DNA from: Fragum whitleyi
Taxonomy: Eukaryota; Mollusca; Bivalvia; Cardiida; Cardiidae
Assembly: GCA_948146395.1 (NCBI GenBank)
Contig: OX411556.1
Span: 30,827,056 to 30,891,055, forward strand
Direction of reading: 5' to 3'
Length of the DNA stretch: 64,000 nucleotides
Part shown: positions 33,490 to 45,187 of the stretch, piece by piece
Position numbering within the stretch: the first letter of the stretch is position 1
Layout: the number at the start of each line of letters is the position of its first letter
Notes under the pieces: model-generated
Told to the model about the DNA's origin: nothing
The model's database searches: none
What the model saw: only the letters and a program-made list of their open reading frames with translations
Program-made: the position numbers and the translations under genes

Positions 33490-34990
33490 ATGCAATATAG
33501 CCATACAGTTCAGGTACAAATGCAATTACACCTTAAAACAACGCTCGTCCCGCTCCAAAGCATTTCAAATCGATCATTCAGCGTTCGATCCTTACCATTC
33601 AAAATTTCTCCGAATCGTTCTAAACGTTCCAAGCTTCCACCCAATTCGATCAAACCTTTCTTTGATTTTATATAAAAAAGGGTGGCGTTAATTTAAAACC
33701 ATCCAATTGGTTCACAATTACACATAAGCCTATTTATAGACAGTATGTAGTTACTATGAAATGGAGGTAATGATTTATCGCTAGTTCCGTTCATTTTGAA
33801 TGTGAGTCTTAGTGCTATGGTTGCCAAAGTGCAACGTGTTAAAACTACCAACTTACCATTCGATGATTGGGGAGTAAAGTGTGGAGTCGGTTGAATATGC
33901 CTGGCTTGGAAATAGACTGTTAACTCAACTATAACTTTTTAATTTGCCTCTGTAATAAACAGAATAGCGATTTGTCCTTCAAAATAATTTCTTGTATAAT
34001 TAGTGGTCAAGCAATAGTGCAAAAATTCTTTTTAAACAACTTCTCCGAGAGCCTTTTAGGTCAAATCATATGCTCTCACAGATTCCTTCGTTTAATCCTG
34101 CTTGGTGGGGAAAAACAACAATAACAACAACAACAAAAAACATGGGCAATACGGGCTGTCAAATCCTCAAATAGAGCCCAATATGGTGAAGAATAAAAGC
34201 CATCTTCTGTCAAATAAAAAGCCAGAATTCAACCAACAAAAAGGAATTTTTATTTGGACATTCTTTTTCAGTGTATTTTATGTGAACCTTAACCTGTAAG
34301 AAATGGCTATTGATTGGCTGTCAAAATAACCCCAAATGGTTATAATGTATGAAAAAAAAAATAGATAGAAAAAAACCCAAACAACAACAAAAACAACAAT
34401 TATTTGTTTCAAGAAAAATATTTATTGATTTATTTCAAAGAATAACAGAATACTTCATTGAAAAGGTCCAAAGTGCTTTGGGTGAGAAATGGCTTTGATA
34501 TTTAATCAAGTCTAATTTTACAAATTACATTTTACAAATAATATTTCCAAAATGTTATATATTTAAACGATATAGAGAAGGGATACCCCGAAGATTTCTA
34601 CTACATGTGTGTAAGCGGTCGTCGAGGATGCAAAGACCGCGTAATTCGGAACATCACTCGGACTTTTCCGCAAATTGGTAGTACCTCGGTGTAATAATTT
34701 TGGATCATTTATTTTAGGAAAAAAAGTCGTCTGATTGTACCTTGATCAACACGCTTGAGGAATAACAAAGTTCTTTAATGCTGTCAGATTGTCTGTGGAG
34801 ATCTTTTTTGCATGTCATAATTTGAAAAAAGAAAAAACAACAAAAAAAAAAAAAAACAGTGAAACACATTCGTTTTGTTTACAAATTTTAAAATGCCGAC
34901 TTTTATCCCTTCCTTCGAGCGCTTTCGTATCCTGAACGCAGATAGTCTGGGATGTACCTGTAAATTTCTTTAAAATCGGGCAACAAATTT
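33490..34990. other. Intergenic between genes B and A
   Basis: Contains A-rich simple stretches (34116-34140, 34837-34857) and a CTGAACGCAGATAG fragment of the 38722 element type. No gene was seen. Confidence 0.45.
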
Positions 34991-35409
34991 GAAAATTCTA
35001 GCGACTTCCTTGATATTACCGGCGACTGTCTCAAAAATACGGGCGATTCACTAGAAAATGCTCGCCACTTTCTCAAAGATATCGGCGCCTGTCAAGGAAA
35101 CACTTGTGACTGTCTGAAAAATACCTGTGACTGTGTAGAAAATACAGGTTACTGTTTAGAAAATACTCGTGATTGATTGGAAAATATCGTCGACTGTTTA
35201 AAAAATACTTGGGACCGGTCAGAAAATACCAGCGACTGTATGAAAATTATTGGCAGCTGTCTAAAAATGCAGGCGACCGTTTGAAAAATGCCAACAGCTG
35301 TATGGTAAGCCCCGGCGACGTTTGGAACGTCCTTGCAATTGTTTGGAAAATCCTTGCGACTGTCTCGAAAATACTTGCGACTGTCTAGAAAGTCCTAGCG
35401 ACCCAAGAA
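34991..35409 (-). repeat. 21-bp minisatellite (20 units) in and beyond gene A exon 3
   Basis: Twenty units of the GAAAATACTTGCGACTGTCT type. All are 21 bp except the unit at about 35264-35283, which is 20 bp. Translation from the exon 3 side runs in frame through the first units (SRQSQVF, SRQSQGF), crosses the short unit and stops at 35261 directly after it. The one-base deletion therefore sets the length of the gene A tail. Confidence 0.85.
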
Positions 35410-35520
35410 GCTTAGCGTTACAGAGATCTGTATTACAATAACAGAAATCCAGTATTTTGAACCATCGATAACATACACTCCTGGAAACCTTAGTCTTTGT
35501 CTCGCATCCCAGACCATAAC
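35261..35520 (-). CDS. Gene A exon 3
   Basis: Acceptor TTTCTAATTTCAG. It encodes YGLGCETKTKVSRSVCYRWF, then KILDFCYCNTDLCN and the tail; stop TAG at 35261-35263. Confidence 0.75.
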
Positions 35521-38500
35521 CTGAAATTAGAAATAAACGTGACCGTAACGTGAAAAGGGACCACTTTAGAACTCGGTACAATAACTAATTCAAAAACAGG
35601 CTGGCTCCAGTAGAGTCAAATACGGGATACCTTTCAAATATTCTGATACGTGAAGGTAGACTTATCATTCTAGATTAAGAAAATCAGTCAAGTGCGAAAG
35701 GCTCCGACTTACGTCAGCTGGCTCACTACACGTATTGACACTTAACCCAGATTATCCTTGCTGGCGAGTCGCAAACAAATGTGACTACAGTTAAGAACAT
35801 CGTGATGTTTACAAGTGAATGAAATTGGAACGAATTTGGAATTAACTGAATGAGTGTGATCAATGAGATTTGAATGAAATTAAAGGGAAGTTATACACTT
35901 CAAGATGAACAAAACTAGAGATATTTATTACTGAACTCTTATAAAACATGCATATGAGTTCTATAAATAGATTTTTATGTCTTCACGAACCAATCAGATG
36001 CTTACAAATTTAATCAAGTCATTGAAATCGTGGATTTTTCTATAGATTTTCATTTTGAATGTATTTGGTCTTATCTTTTTTCGTGTTGGAGCGTTTTTGA
36101 ATTATTTGAGAGAGTGTTTTTAGAATGAATTGAGCGCTAAGTGAGCGATTTAGAATGATTTCGAACGTAATTAACTATGTATTCTTACATACTTTTTTAT
36201 TTCAGTCATAAATTTCATTCAATTTCTTCCTAAATCATCCACTTTATCAATTTTATTTCATTACGTTTTTTATTGTTTATTGTTTTTTTAATAATGAACT
36301 TACTTAAACCGGCAAATTTCAAGTATATACACGATCCTTCGCAGTCAACGTAACGTCTACCAGCTCGTGAATAACAGTTTAATCCATCTATACCTGAAGC
36401 AAGAAATGCAGCAGATTTAGCCTGGTTAAGAAGGCCAAAGGAAAGAACCCTGTATCCTGTAAATTGCCTAGGAAAAGGATAATCGAGTCAAAAAAACGAA
36501 AAAACGTGTGTACTACGTAGCTTTTTGTGTTCATGCGCGCGAAAAACTAGATCAAGTATACGTCACCAACTTTTGTGCGACACGAAGTGCTTTTGTGTGT
36601 TCAACCTTGCATATCACTATGCTGTGCTAAATAAGATCAAAGTACTGATAGTACTGAAAGCGAGGGAACATAATAGACGAAACAACACACGAGGTCAATT
36701 TTCTGGAATATAACCTTGATTATTCACCTTGTATTTATCATGTATACCAAATATTTTCTTACTTATCACTGCCAAAATTACTGCTGTGTTAAAGATACAT
36801 AGCTTTTAAATTTGATCTTGACGGATGACCTTGCTAATAGGGGAAAGAAGAAAATGTTGCTAACTCACACTTTCTCCTTTCTCCCTAATATTATCTACCC
36901 TTTCTGCTACATATTTAATAATTTGCTCACATATTGTTTGAAATCTGAAACCCATTACAATTTGAACCTGTCTAAACATTTGTTGTCTTGTAATGGATAA
37001 ATCTTAATATAAGACAATACAATACAATACAATACATTTTATTGCATTAAACATACATAATGTTTACAGCAAACAACAAACATTGTTGAAAATGGAGGAA
37101 ATCAACAAGATTTACAAGTAATATAGTTATTATAGTCAAATTATTTAAGACTATGGGTTTAACAGAAGAACAATTCTTACAATATGTGAATGTTATATAC
37201 TACTGTCGTAGAATTTGTGCGTAGTATATGAATTTTGAAAGGTTTCTTACTTCATTTTTTTCGAACGAGATGACATCAGAATTTCAAATTTCTTTAGTGT
37301 CGGCCCAGTGTAATAATATCGTTTTGTGTATTTTTTGCGTAAATCTGAATATTTTGAACAGATTAATAAAAAATGGAATTCGTTTTCAATCATATTAGAA
37401 TTGCAAAACTTACAAAGGCGGTTGGCTCTCACAATATTTAGGTGTCTTCCACGCTCAATTTCCAGGTCGTCGGAAGACACTCTAAACCTTGTAAGTGCAG
37501 ACCGAAATTTTGTTTCACTAATTTCGTCGAGGTATTTTTCAAATTTAAATTCATTTTTAAAAAGTGAGTATGTATCGAGTCTACTTGAATTATTGATAGA
37601 TGAGTAAATAAGAAAAAAATAAAAGCCTTGTCCCATCCTTAAACCCTGAAACAGACGAATTTTTTCAGACAGGGCCAACTTAGAACAGGTTGCAGACAAT
37701 TAATTAAAATGAGTGTAATTTGATATTTACCTAGGGTAGAAATTAAAAGATAATTGGGTATGAATATAGGGTGGACCATATTGTGAAAAAGGAAGAAATT
37801 GGCCCTATCAATTTCTTGTAAACCCACAGTAAAGTACAACTTCCTTATGGAATTCAATTCAATGTAAAAGAAAGAGCAGACGAACTTGTGCCCCTAGAAA
37901 AACAGCATTACCACGATTGTTAGACGGAATGATCGAATGGATAAATTGATTGACCAATAACAAACCAATCGACTCAACTAAAATTATAAAAAAACGCGAT
38001 TTGCGCCTGCTTTAAAGCGGTATCGGGCCTAGTAATCTATACCTTGGGAATTAGATGTTTTTTTTTGGCAGACTCAGCGCAATATAGTTAGAATACCGTT
38101 CGGCATATTTCTTTGAAGTGAGTTCGGAATGAGGCTTACGATCCTTATAGGTAAATGGAACCCTTGGTTTCCCTCGTCTAAAAAAGCCTTGCTAAATGGA
38201 TTAAAAAATTGGAGTGCATGCCTTCAAAAGTCACCTTGCCTCATTATAAACCAGGCTTTCAGCGCTTTTAGCGCTTTGATTATTATTATATGCGACTGAA
38301 GGAAGACGTATAATGTTACAACCTCTGTGGCGCAATAATGGCCGCGTATATTTTGCACTAGCATTCATGTTATGTTATGTCATAGACGTAAGTTTAAAAT
38401 TGACAAAATTTGCGATATTATATTACCTCTATTTATTATGTGTCCTCACGGACAACAAAATCGTGGAGAGATTTGATCGATTTGAATGAAATTATGGCTG

Positions 38501-38997
38501 TTTTGAACGGAGTAAATTTGAACGATTTCGGGGCGTTTTGAATAATTGAAGCGATTTTCTTAAAATGCAATTGGAATGGGCGCTGAGCTCAGCTTAGAAT
38601 GTTTCTCTTTATCTAAATGAATGTCAATTTCACGATGTAACCATACATATACCCTGCATATGAGGTTAATTTCGTTGAAAGGCAATCGTTAGTGGTCGCA
38701 TCATTATTCTTAGCCTATACCAGCCCTGCGTTCAGTATGCCAAAACGGTACATTCTGTTCGCAAAGTAAATCCCGCTTTGGACACCTTGCGTACAAAGCG
38801 GGGTTTAATTTGCAAACAGTTTGCATTGTTTTGCCACCCTGAACACAGGGTATGTTGACAAATAGGATTCGACAACAAAGTTAGGTAGCGCAGACAATTC
38901 TAAGAAGCAAAAAGTCATATCCTCACTTACCCGTGATTAGGCAAAGAATTATTACAGCACAACAACAGGCAGTTAATTGTTTCCTTGAGATATTCAT
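35261..38997 (-). CDS. Gene A: secreted three-finger-like cysteine-rich protein with repeat tail (three exons)
   Basis: Spliced CDS is complement(35261..35520, 36304..36393, 38931..38997), 417 nt, predicting 138 aa. The signal peptide is MNISRKQLTA followed by a Cys/Val/Ile/Leu-rich core and LITG. The mature domain has eight cysteines: LNC, VDCEGSC, LGC, SVC, then DFCYCNTDLCN. Spacings match genes B and C apart from one residue between the fourth and fifth. The tail begins with the shared seven-residue repeats, then becomes basic (SKRRRG) and ends after a frameshifted unit, unlike the clean repeats of genes B and C. Introns are phase 1 at the same positions. Exon 2 and exon 3 lie only 0.8 kb apart, the most compact arrangement of the three. 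The most likely role is a secreted ligand, carrier or defence-type peptide; the sequence does not say which. Confidence 0.75.
35530..35790 (-). repeat. Dispersed repeat in intron 2 of gene A
   Basis: Shares ACGTGAAAAGGGACC, ACGTGAAGGTAGA and ATTCTAGATTAAGAAAATCA with 50690-50950 (other strand), and more weakly with 13480-13700. It may be either a mobile repeat or paralogous intron sequence from the gene duplication. Confidence 0.4.
35796..36190 (-). mobile_element. F2 TIR element, diverged copy
   Basis: Minus-strand relative of 62508-62940: GAATGAGTGTGATCAATGAG, AAATTAAAGGGAAGTTATA, AACAAAACTAGAGATAT and the CAATCAGATGCTTACAAATT part. It lies within intron 2 of gene A. Confidence 0.6.
36304..36393 (-). 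CDS. Gene A exon 2
   Basis: 90 nt, acceptor CTTGCTTCAG, donor GTAAGTTC, phase 1/1. It encodes IDGLNCYSRAGRRYVDCEGS, then CIYLKFAGL. Confidence 0.8.
37012..37870 (-). mobile_element. Second non-LTR retrotransposon fragment with TATTG-repeat tail
   Basis: On the minus strand a 150-codon open frame (37247-37699) contains KFRSALTRFRVSSDDLEIER followed by a zinc-knuckle C-x2-C-x9-H-x4-C (residues 96-114) and EFHFLLIC. This is the usual C terminus of several LINE clades. The 3' end has AATAAA and then TATTG repeats (plus-strand ACAATACAATACAATACA at about 37014), a microsatellite tail rather than poly-A. The 5' border is unclear and there is no RT. It lies in intron 1 of gene A and belongs to a different family from the LINE at 18106. 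Confidence 0.75.
38395..38640 (-). mobile_element. F2-type fragment
   Basis: AACAAAATCGTGGAGAGATT, GATTTCGGGGCGTTTTGAAT, GGAATGGGCGCTGAGC and TGTCAATTTCACGATGTAAC match the F2 end in inverted orientation. Confidence 0.55.
38722..38862. mobile_element. Small foldback element
   Basis: Arms are CCCTGCGTTCAGTATGCCAA and the reverse complement of TTGCCACCCTGAACACAGGG. A second inner palindrome sits around TCCCGCTTTGGACACC and CAAAGCGGGGTTTA. Half-copies are at about 6428-6500 and 34930. Confidence 0.65.
38931..38997 (-). CDS. Gene A exon 1 (signal peptide)
   Basis: 67 nt, donor GTAAGTGAGG; same length and phase as gene C exon 1. The CCC run inside the hydrophobic core is unusual for a signal peptide but still non-polar. 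Confidence 0.75.
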
Positions 38998-39056
38998 AGT
39001 TAAAACATTCCACAGATTTATAAAAAAAAAACCTCTGTCCCGTGCAGATGACGCAC

Positions 39057-39105
39057 ACAATTCAATTAGCACGTCATCGCATAGGCTACTTACTTATCTA
39101 CTGAA
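39057..39105 (-). promoter_or_regulatory. Possible counterpart of the conserved block upstream of gene A
   Basis: GGCTACTTACTTATCTACTG resembles the GGTTACTTACTAATTTGTGA core of genes B and C and lies at a similar distance (about 90 nt) from the ATG. The match is weak. Confidence 0.25.
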
Positions 39106-39288
39106 AGTAAATAACACGAGTAGCCATGAGATCACTTAAATTGGTCACCTTTTGTGATAATAGAACTGGGTTCATTTTAGATTCCATGTATGACTTGATA
39201 ATCACTTCATTATATGGTATGGTGTTTATGAACAGTAGGTAGACGATTATAATTAGACACTGAATTCACTTTCGATGATTTTTAGAAG

Positions 39289-41240
39289 AACAAGAGGTCC
39301 AAGACGGCCTATGTTGCTCCATTGGCTTTAATATATACTGAGCCACAAAAGAAACATCGTATAGTTGAGACTTGTAGAGAATTATGAAAACTAAGTGACA
39401 TTTTATATGATAATAAATTTAAACAAACTTCAAGAGAAAGAAAAAAATATTCCCTTAGTCAAATTTTGGGTGGCGGTTTATATGCATTGTACAAAGAGTT
39501 GCCACTCTCTTCATTAGATGGGAAGAATTTGTCAGTTAAACTTTGCAAAAATCAAATATTCCTTCTTTTAGTAAGAGGGTACTGGTATCAAAACATCTAA
39601 AAAAGTATACATTTTTGCTGTCGAATTTCTTATGAAGACTCCGAGATTCCTTACCAAATCAACGGTACATGAATCTAGAGACTTCTTGCACTGGAATCAA
39701 CCATACTTTTCGTGGCGCACCTAAGTTATTCACCAACAGCCTTAGAACCTTTAAATGACACAAAAAGCTCGCATTTGCATCTAAGGAATTGAAAACACGA
39801 GTTTGTAAGAAAATTTGGTTGTTGTCAATATCTTTGGAGTAAGATCCATCAAAGCGTCAAAACTACACAAATTCCTATCTTTACACACACGCATCCATTC
39901 AAAGACCATATCGCCAACCAATGCTTTGTTTTGAGTAAGTTTGATTTCGCCATACCTGTAGAGCCCTATGTTTGGAGGTCGACATCAATTATTGCTATCG
40001 TTGGCAATTTTAAACGATTCGGAAAAATGACTGTTCATTGAAATTTTAAAAATAAGCCTTTTCACCAAAAAAATGTACAAATAAAATTGTCCCTATGCAA
40101 CGTTTTTTTCGTAGTTCAGTCAGAAAAGGAAGTTTACAAGGAAATTTGTGAAGAGGCTACAAGTTCAAAACAAAGGCTGGTTCAAGTGTAGGCTTGATAT
40201 TATAGATATTATGTATTGATTCTAAAAAAGGAAAGCTTTATATCTATATTTGTTTTTTAGATAAGTCTCAGTGGATCATTAATAATGAAACAATACTATA
40301 TGAAGCATGGTAGATTTGAGATGATTTTTAAAATGAAAACAAACCCATACTTGACACGCTCATATTTGGGGGCCAATAAGAATTGTTTGAGAAATTTAAG
40401 TAAAGGGTCACCGAAGTAACGTTCATGCAAAGGGCTTTATTGAATTCTACCCATTGGTTAACGAGTAATTTTTTTTAAAGATTTTGAAGGCGAAAAAGCC
40501 CAGCTTATTGAAACTTCCTGATCAATTTACATAAATGGTTACCCAAGGAATATTCATGCCAATTTTCGTTGAAATTAGCCCAATGAGTTTAGTAAAGAAG
40601 ATTTAAAAAGAATTTGAAATGAAATTAAACCCCGTCCTGCCACTCCCATATTTTCGGGAATACCAAAAAATCCTTGTATAACTTAAAAAGGGGGTCACCC
40701 AAGGAACATTTCATGCCAAGTTTAATTGAAATCGGTCCAATGGTTTGGGAGAATATGTTTTGTAAAGATTCTAAGGTTATTTTAAGACTTGTCATATGTT
40801 TAGAGTTCAATAAATAAAATTATTGAACAACTTAAGAAAGGGGTCAACTAAAGAACATTCATGCCAAGTTTCATTGATAAAGCCCAAATGTTTTCGGGCG
40901 TGGTGAATCATAAAGGAAAATAATCGCCATCGTCTCGTGCCTTTATTTGGGGTCCAAACATAATTTCTTGAACAATTTGAGAAGAAAGTCATACTAGGCA
41001 CAAACATGCAAAGTTTCATTGAAATTGATAAAATTGTTATAAAGGAGACGATTTTTCAAATGTTTTATAGTGAAAATAAAATAGTAATATTTGTCGATCA
41101 AAAAGTCCTTAAAAACCTAAGAAGAGCGTCAACCAAGGATATTTCTGCCAAGCTTCTTTAAAATCTGCCGATTGGTTATGGATAAGAATATCTTTAAAAA
41201 GAAAAGATTACGCACTCACGGATTGATGGACGACATTGGT
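39289..41240 (+). mobile_element. Pearl/Helentron-style element, same family as 9131-10225, opposite strand
   Basis: Begins AACAAGAGGTCCAAGACGG and contains at least five ~150-bp units in the right part. Markers are GGTCACCCAAGGAACATTTC, GCCAAGTTTAATTGAAATCG and GCCACTCCCATATTTT; these are reverse-complement matches to the units at 9351-9968. The right end is decayed (GGATTGATGGACGACATTGG). No ORF. Confidence 0.6.
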
Positions 41241-41446
41241 ATTTGTTTGAAGGATGTGGGTATTGATACGTGAACGTTCAAAGAGGATCGACTATATACG
41301 GTAAAAGTCCCTTTTCCAACAAAATGTGACAAAACACGAGCCGAGCCCTATTAGCTCTGTTGGTAACGTTGCAAATTCTTATTTACTCTTTGTGGAGTCT
41401 TGGAAGGTCAACGCGGTTAGTTTTTTTTTAATGAATAAAAACAACA

Positions 41447-41450
41447 ACAA

Positions 41451-41496
<46 letters not shown>

Positions 41497-41534
41497 AAAA
41501 CAAACAAACAAACAAAAAAAAAAGAAAAAAAAAA
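41447..41534. repeat. Poly-A / A-rich simple sequence
   Basis: An AACAACAAC lead-in, about 45 A, then CAAACAAACAAACA and more A. The open frames across it are low-complexity artefacts. Confidence 0.9.
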
Positions 41535-41734
41535 CAACAAACAATATCGTCATATACGAGGTAACGCGTAGGAATTTTAGGTTGTGAGTTGACAAACCGA
41601 ATTTGGAAAACAATTATAATGAGTGACCCTAGTGAGAATTACTTTCTGAGGTCATTGAATGGTAAGAGCAGTTCTTATAGAAAAAATAATAAAAGAATAA
41701 TTCAACTTGTCAATTTTCGATGTTTCTGACTGAA

Positions 41735-41915
41735 CGTAAATATTTGAAAAGGGGGGTAATGAAAAATTGATAATTTCGTCCAAAAAGGACGAAATTAACG
41801 ATTTTGCATTACCTCCCTTAAATTCAAAACTCGCTCCAAACACTCATTCATTATCCTTTTAAAAAAAAAAATAAAAGATTAATTCAACTTGTCAATTTTA
41901 CGATGTTTCTAACTC
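41735..41915 (+). mobile_element. F2 half-element
   Basis: Contains the nested palindrome (GGGGGTAATGAAAAATTGAT ... CGATTTTGCATTACCTCCC with centre CGTCCAAAAAGGACG), the AAAACTCGCTCCAAACACTC right part and a TCAATTTTACGATGTTT end. The left half is absent. Confidence 0.6.
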
Positions 41916-42603
41916 TAGCTTGGTGAAATTACAGGGTTTACTTTACTTGTAGCGTCAATTCACGACGCTTCTAACTATAGCTTGATGCATATACAGGGTT
42001 TATTTCACCTGGACGTCTAGTTATAGACATTGTAGCCAATATGAAACTTTAGATGTTATAAATTACTATTTCCTTCCAATGAGGTCAGAATTCGAAAGAA
42101 ATCAAAGCACTGAAAGGACTGATGGTGGACGTTTCTGACAGCATACTAGAAGTACTCACCAGTTCGTTGCGAAAAAAAGAAATTGTTCTTGTCAAATCAC
42201 GATCAACAAAAAATGTCACGATCCAAGTTCACCAAATCCCAAACTTTTTTGCATGTCCAAATTGATCTAGGACATAAGGCTAGAAGAAGGAAAAATATTT
42301 AGAATTTTACTTCGCAGAAATGCTTATTTTACTATACAATGGTTGCTGTTCAATAACAAATTGCATCTGGCATTGTTAGCTAAATGCTTTATCATTTATG
42401 TTCATTATTCTTATTTAAACCGAGTGTCAGTGTTGTCTTCTTAACATACCACATTACCAGCTTGTATTCATTCTTCCTAAGGTTGCCATTGTTATAGCGA
42501 GGTTATTAAATATTTATTTTAATTCACAGACACTGTTTTGCTTGTTTGCATCCCAAAACATTTTCCCATTTTCCCATGAAAGTTTACTTATTTCTGAGAG
42601 CTA

Positions 42604-42814
<211 letters not shown>

Positions 42815-42965
42815 GATTCTGATTCTGATTCTGACAGGTTCGTCACTTTGCTTTTTTCAAAAACAACTCGATCGTGATACCATTCAGGGCTTCAGAAATC
42901 TTATATAATGAAAGGAACCCCCTCTCTCATCCCAAATAAAATGACCGCTGCTTCTTTAAATGATG

Positions 42966-43580
42966 ATGTAGCCTGTAGTCTCCCATATTCGAGCACCTTA
43001 AGCTATGAAATTTGCACTGGCACACTTGAACAATGCAAAATTTGCTTATAAACTACACCAAAAATTGGATAAACTTAATTAGGTTTAATCCATTTGTAGA
43101 AAAATTACATTGCATACATAATTAAGTGACAGGGCATGATGATTGCATTTACACACAGTGGCAAGAAAGGTCTAAAAACAGTCTCCCATATTCGAGCACC
43201 TTTTCAATGTTCACCCTGAGATCTAAATTAAAAACAACACAATATTGTCTGTATAATTGAAACAGACTTACAAAATCAAAGAGACCTCTTTCTTTTGACC
43301 TAGAATCATTTCAAAAGTCATTTCAATGACGCCTATTGAGCATTGAGCAAGAACAATTTCAATTGAAGGGCCTGAATATTTTTTAATAGTAGGGCAGAAA
43401 AAATCCGTATTTGTGAAAAGTTTAGCACTTTTTTTATCATCTGCTATGCATTTAAGTTCTTTGACAATGATTTCTAACCATTTGCAAATTGTTAAGAAAA
43501 TTGAGATATCAGAATATTCTCAAAAATCAAAATGATCGAATACGGGAGCCTGCTCGAACATGGGAAACTCCAGGCTACAT
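42966..43580. mobile_element. 615-bp TIR element
   Basis: The left end ATGTAGCCTGTAGTCTCCCA, then TATTCGAGCACC, is mirrored by the right end ending GGGAAACTCCAGGCTACAT. CTCCCATATTCGAGCACCTT is repeated inside at 43184, and an inverted CGAATACGGGAGCCTGCTCG lies at 43533. No coding frame, so non-autonomous. Confidence 0.75.
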
Positions 43581-43793
43581 AGGAGAGGCGAATTTGAAAT
43601 CAATCGTCGATTTTAATTTATACATTTATCAATATATACTTAACTCCAAAAGAAATGTCAACAAATAAATGTTCTCTCAATAACTTAACCGTTTATGACT
43701 TTATTGTATTTCTTACTTCAATACCTGTAAAAACTGACCTTCCTTTCTAAACCGATCTTTTTACAGTTAGGGTCCATGTTCCTTTCCGTTGCA

Positions 43794-44068
43794 GCCACCA
43801 CCATAGCGCAGCTGGTTAGGCATAAGACTTCCAATCTGGAAGTCGTGGGTTCGATCCCCGGTGGCGGCAAATATCCTTTCCGACGTTTGTCTCTCACCAA
43901 TGGGTATATAATCGTAAACCTATGTGAGATAGCAGTCGGAGGCTAGGAAAGGGTGTAATGGTAGTACAGGTAAAAGAAATACCAGGAATCCATTGTTAGG
44001 TGCTCCGGCCGCCGCGATATAACTGCGAAATTGTTGAAAGCGGCGTAAAACCCATTCAAACAAACAAA
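43794..44068 (+). mobile_element. Full-length tRNA-derived SINE with 14-bp target duplication
   Basis: TCCTTTCCGTTGCA occurs directly before (43780-43793) and after (44069-44082). The head folds as a tRNA with box A (TAGCGCAGCTGGTTAGG), box B (GGTTCGATCCC), matching acceptor arms (GCCACCA / TGGCGGC) and loop CTTCCAA, which suggests a tRNA-Gly(TCC) ancestor. A ~150-bp body and CAAACAAACAAA tail follow. The perfect duplication implies recent insertion. Confidence 0.9.
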
Positions 44069-44627
44069 TCCTTTCCGTTGCAACGCCTTTTGAGTAAACG
44101 TGACCCCAAAGTTTGTGGGGTCTATTGCACAAATGATTGTTTAAAAATACCAATGTGAAATGAAAGACATTTTGTACCTAGCAATAAACAGTTTCAAAAT
44201 CTTTGTTTTTCATGATGTTAAAATGATGTTTCAAATGTTACGTAAGAACGTTATTTGGGCTCCGATTAGATATCATCAGATAGGGAGAAATGAACAAAAG
44301 CATGGTAAAACGTTTTAACGTTGTTCACGACACCCTTCTGGACATAAAGCTTTGACAGACAGAATAGACTAGAATCCGATCATGTTCCTGAACAAACCAT
44401 AGTGAGTGAGTATCTTTTCATGATTGTGTACAATATACTTAAACAAACTTCTCAACGGCACCCTGCATTTGCCACAATTTTGGATTATTTTTACTCATTC
44501 AACAAGGTATCTTTTGAAGGGTTTTCCAATTTGGCATATTGTAATTTTGTAAAAAAAAAATGATTTTTTTCTTTGCTCTGTGTTTGTAGCAAGCGGCCTG
44601 TCACAAGAACCCTCCTTTACAAAATTA

Positions 44628-45187
44628 AACAAGAGGGCCTTTGGCCCTGGTCCGCTCACCTGAGTCAAAGCACCTAAGGGTAACTTGCATTACTTTTGAT
44701 TCAGATGATAAAGAAATTGAACTGTAACAAATTTATGTGTAAAGGAAAATAATCTTATGGTTAGACCAGTAAGATTTCACAGTCTCAGTTTTTCTATTTC
44801 TGTTTGAAAATACAAGATCCAAAATGGAACTGTAATCAGTCGGGGTTTTTGCATGATCATTTTACAAGAGAATATCTGGGATAAATTTAGTAATACGCAC
44901 CTGGTGGCCAAACAGTTATAAATTTAGCTATCATAATTAAGGTCTATGAACTGATCATCCTAGGTAAAATCCAAAGCTGTAGGGCTTCTTGTTCATCAGA
45001 AGAAGAATTTTAAAGATTTTCTTAAATTTCAACTTTGGTTGCCATAGCAATACTTGTAGCTATCTTGGAGGGGACCACCTATGAAAGATTTCTGTAAAAT
45101 TTGATGTAAATTGGCCCAGTAGTTGACAGACGCCAGACAACAACCAAAGGACGGAAGCTGGACTTTGTGCTCAGGTGAGCTTAAAAA
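44628..45187 (+). mobile_element. Compact pearl/Helentron-style element
   Basis: Starts AACAAGAGGGCCTTTGGCCC (hairpin AGGGCC-TTT-GGCCCT) then CCGCTCACCTGAG. Ends TGTGCTCAGGTGAGCTTAAA. The inner CTCACCTGAG and CTCAGGTGAG are subterminal inverted repeats. No ORF. Confidence 0.7.

Noticed and set aside
33346..33691. Two overlapping ~105-codon plus-strand frames
   Set aside because: They arise from the TCATTC/CACTCA words of the F2 element, which lack stops in several frames.
37326..37607. 93-codon plus-strand frame
   Set aside because: Antisense shadow of the second LINE fragment (37247-37699 on the minus strand).
43794..43870. A functional tRNA-Gly gene
   Set aside because: The tRNA-like sequence is the head of a SINE with body, tail and a 14-bp target duplication. 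The anticodon stem is imperfect.
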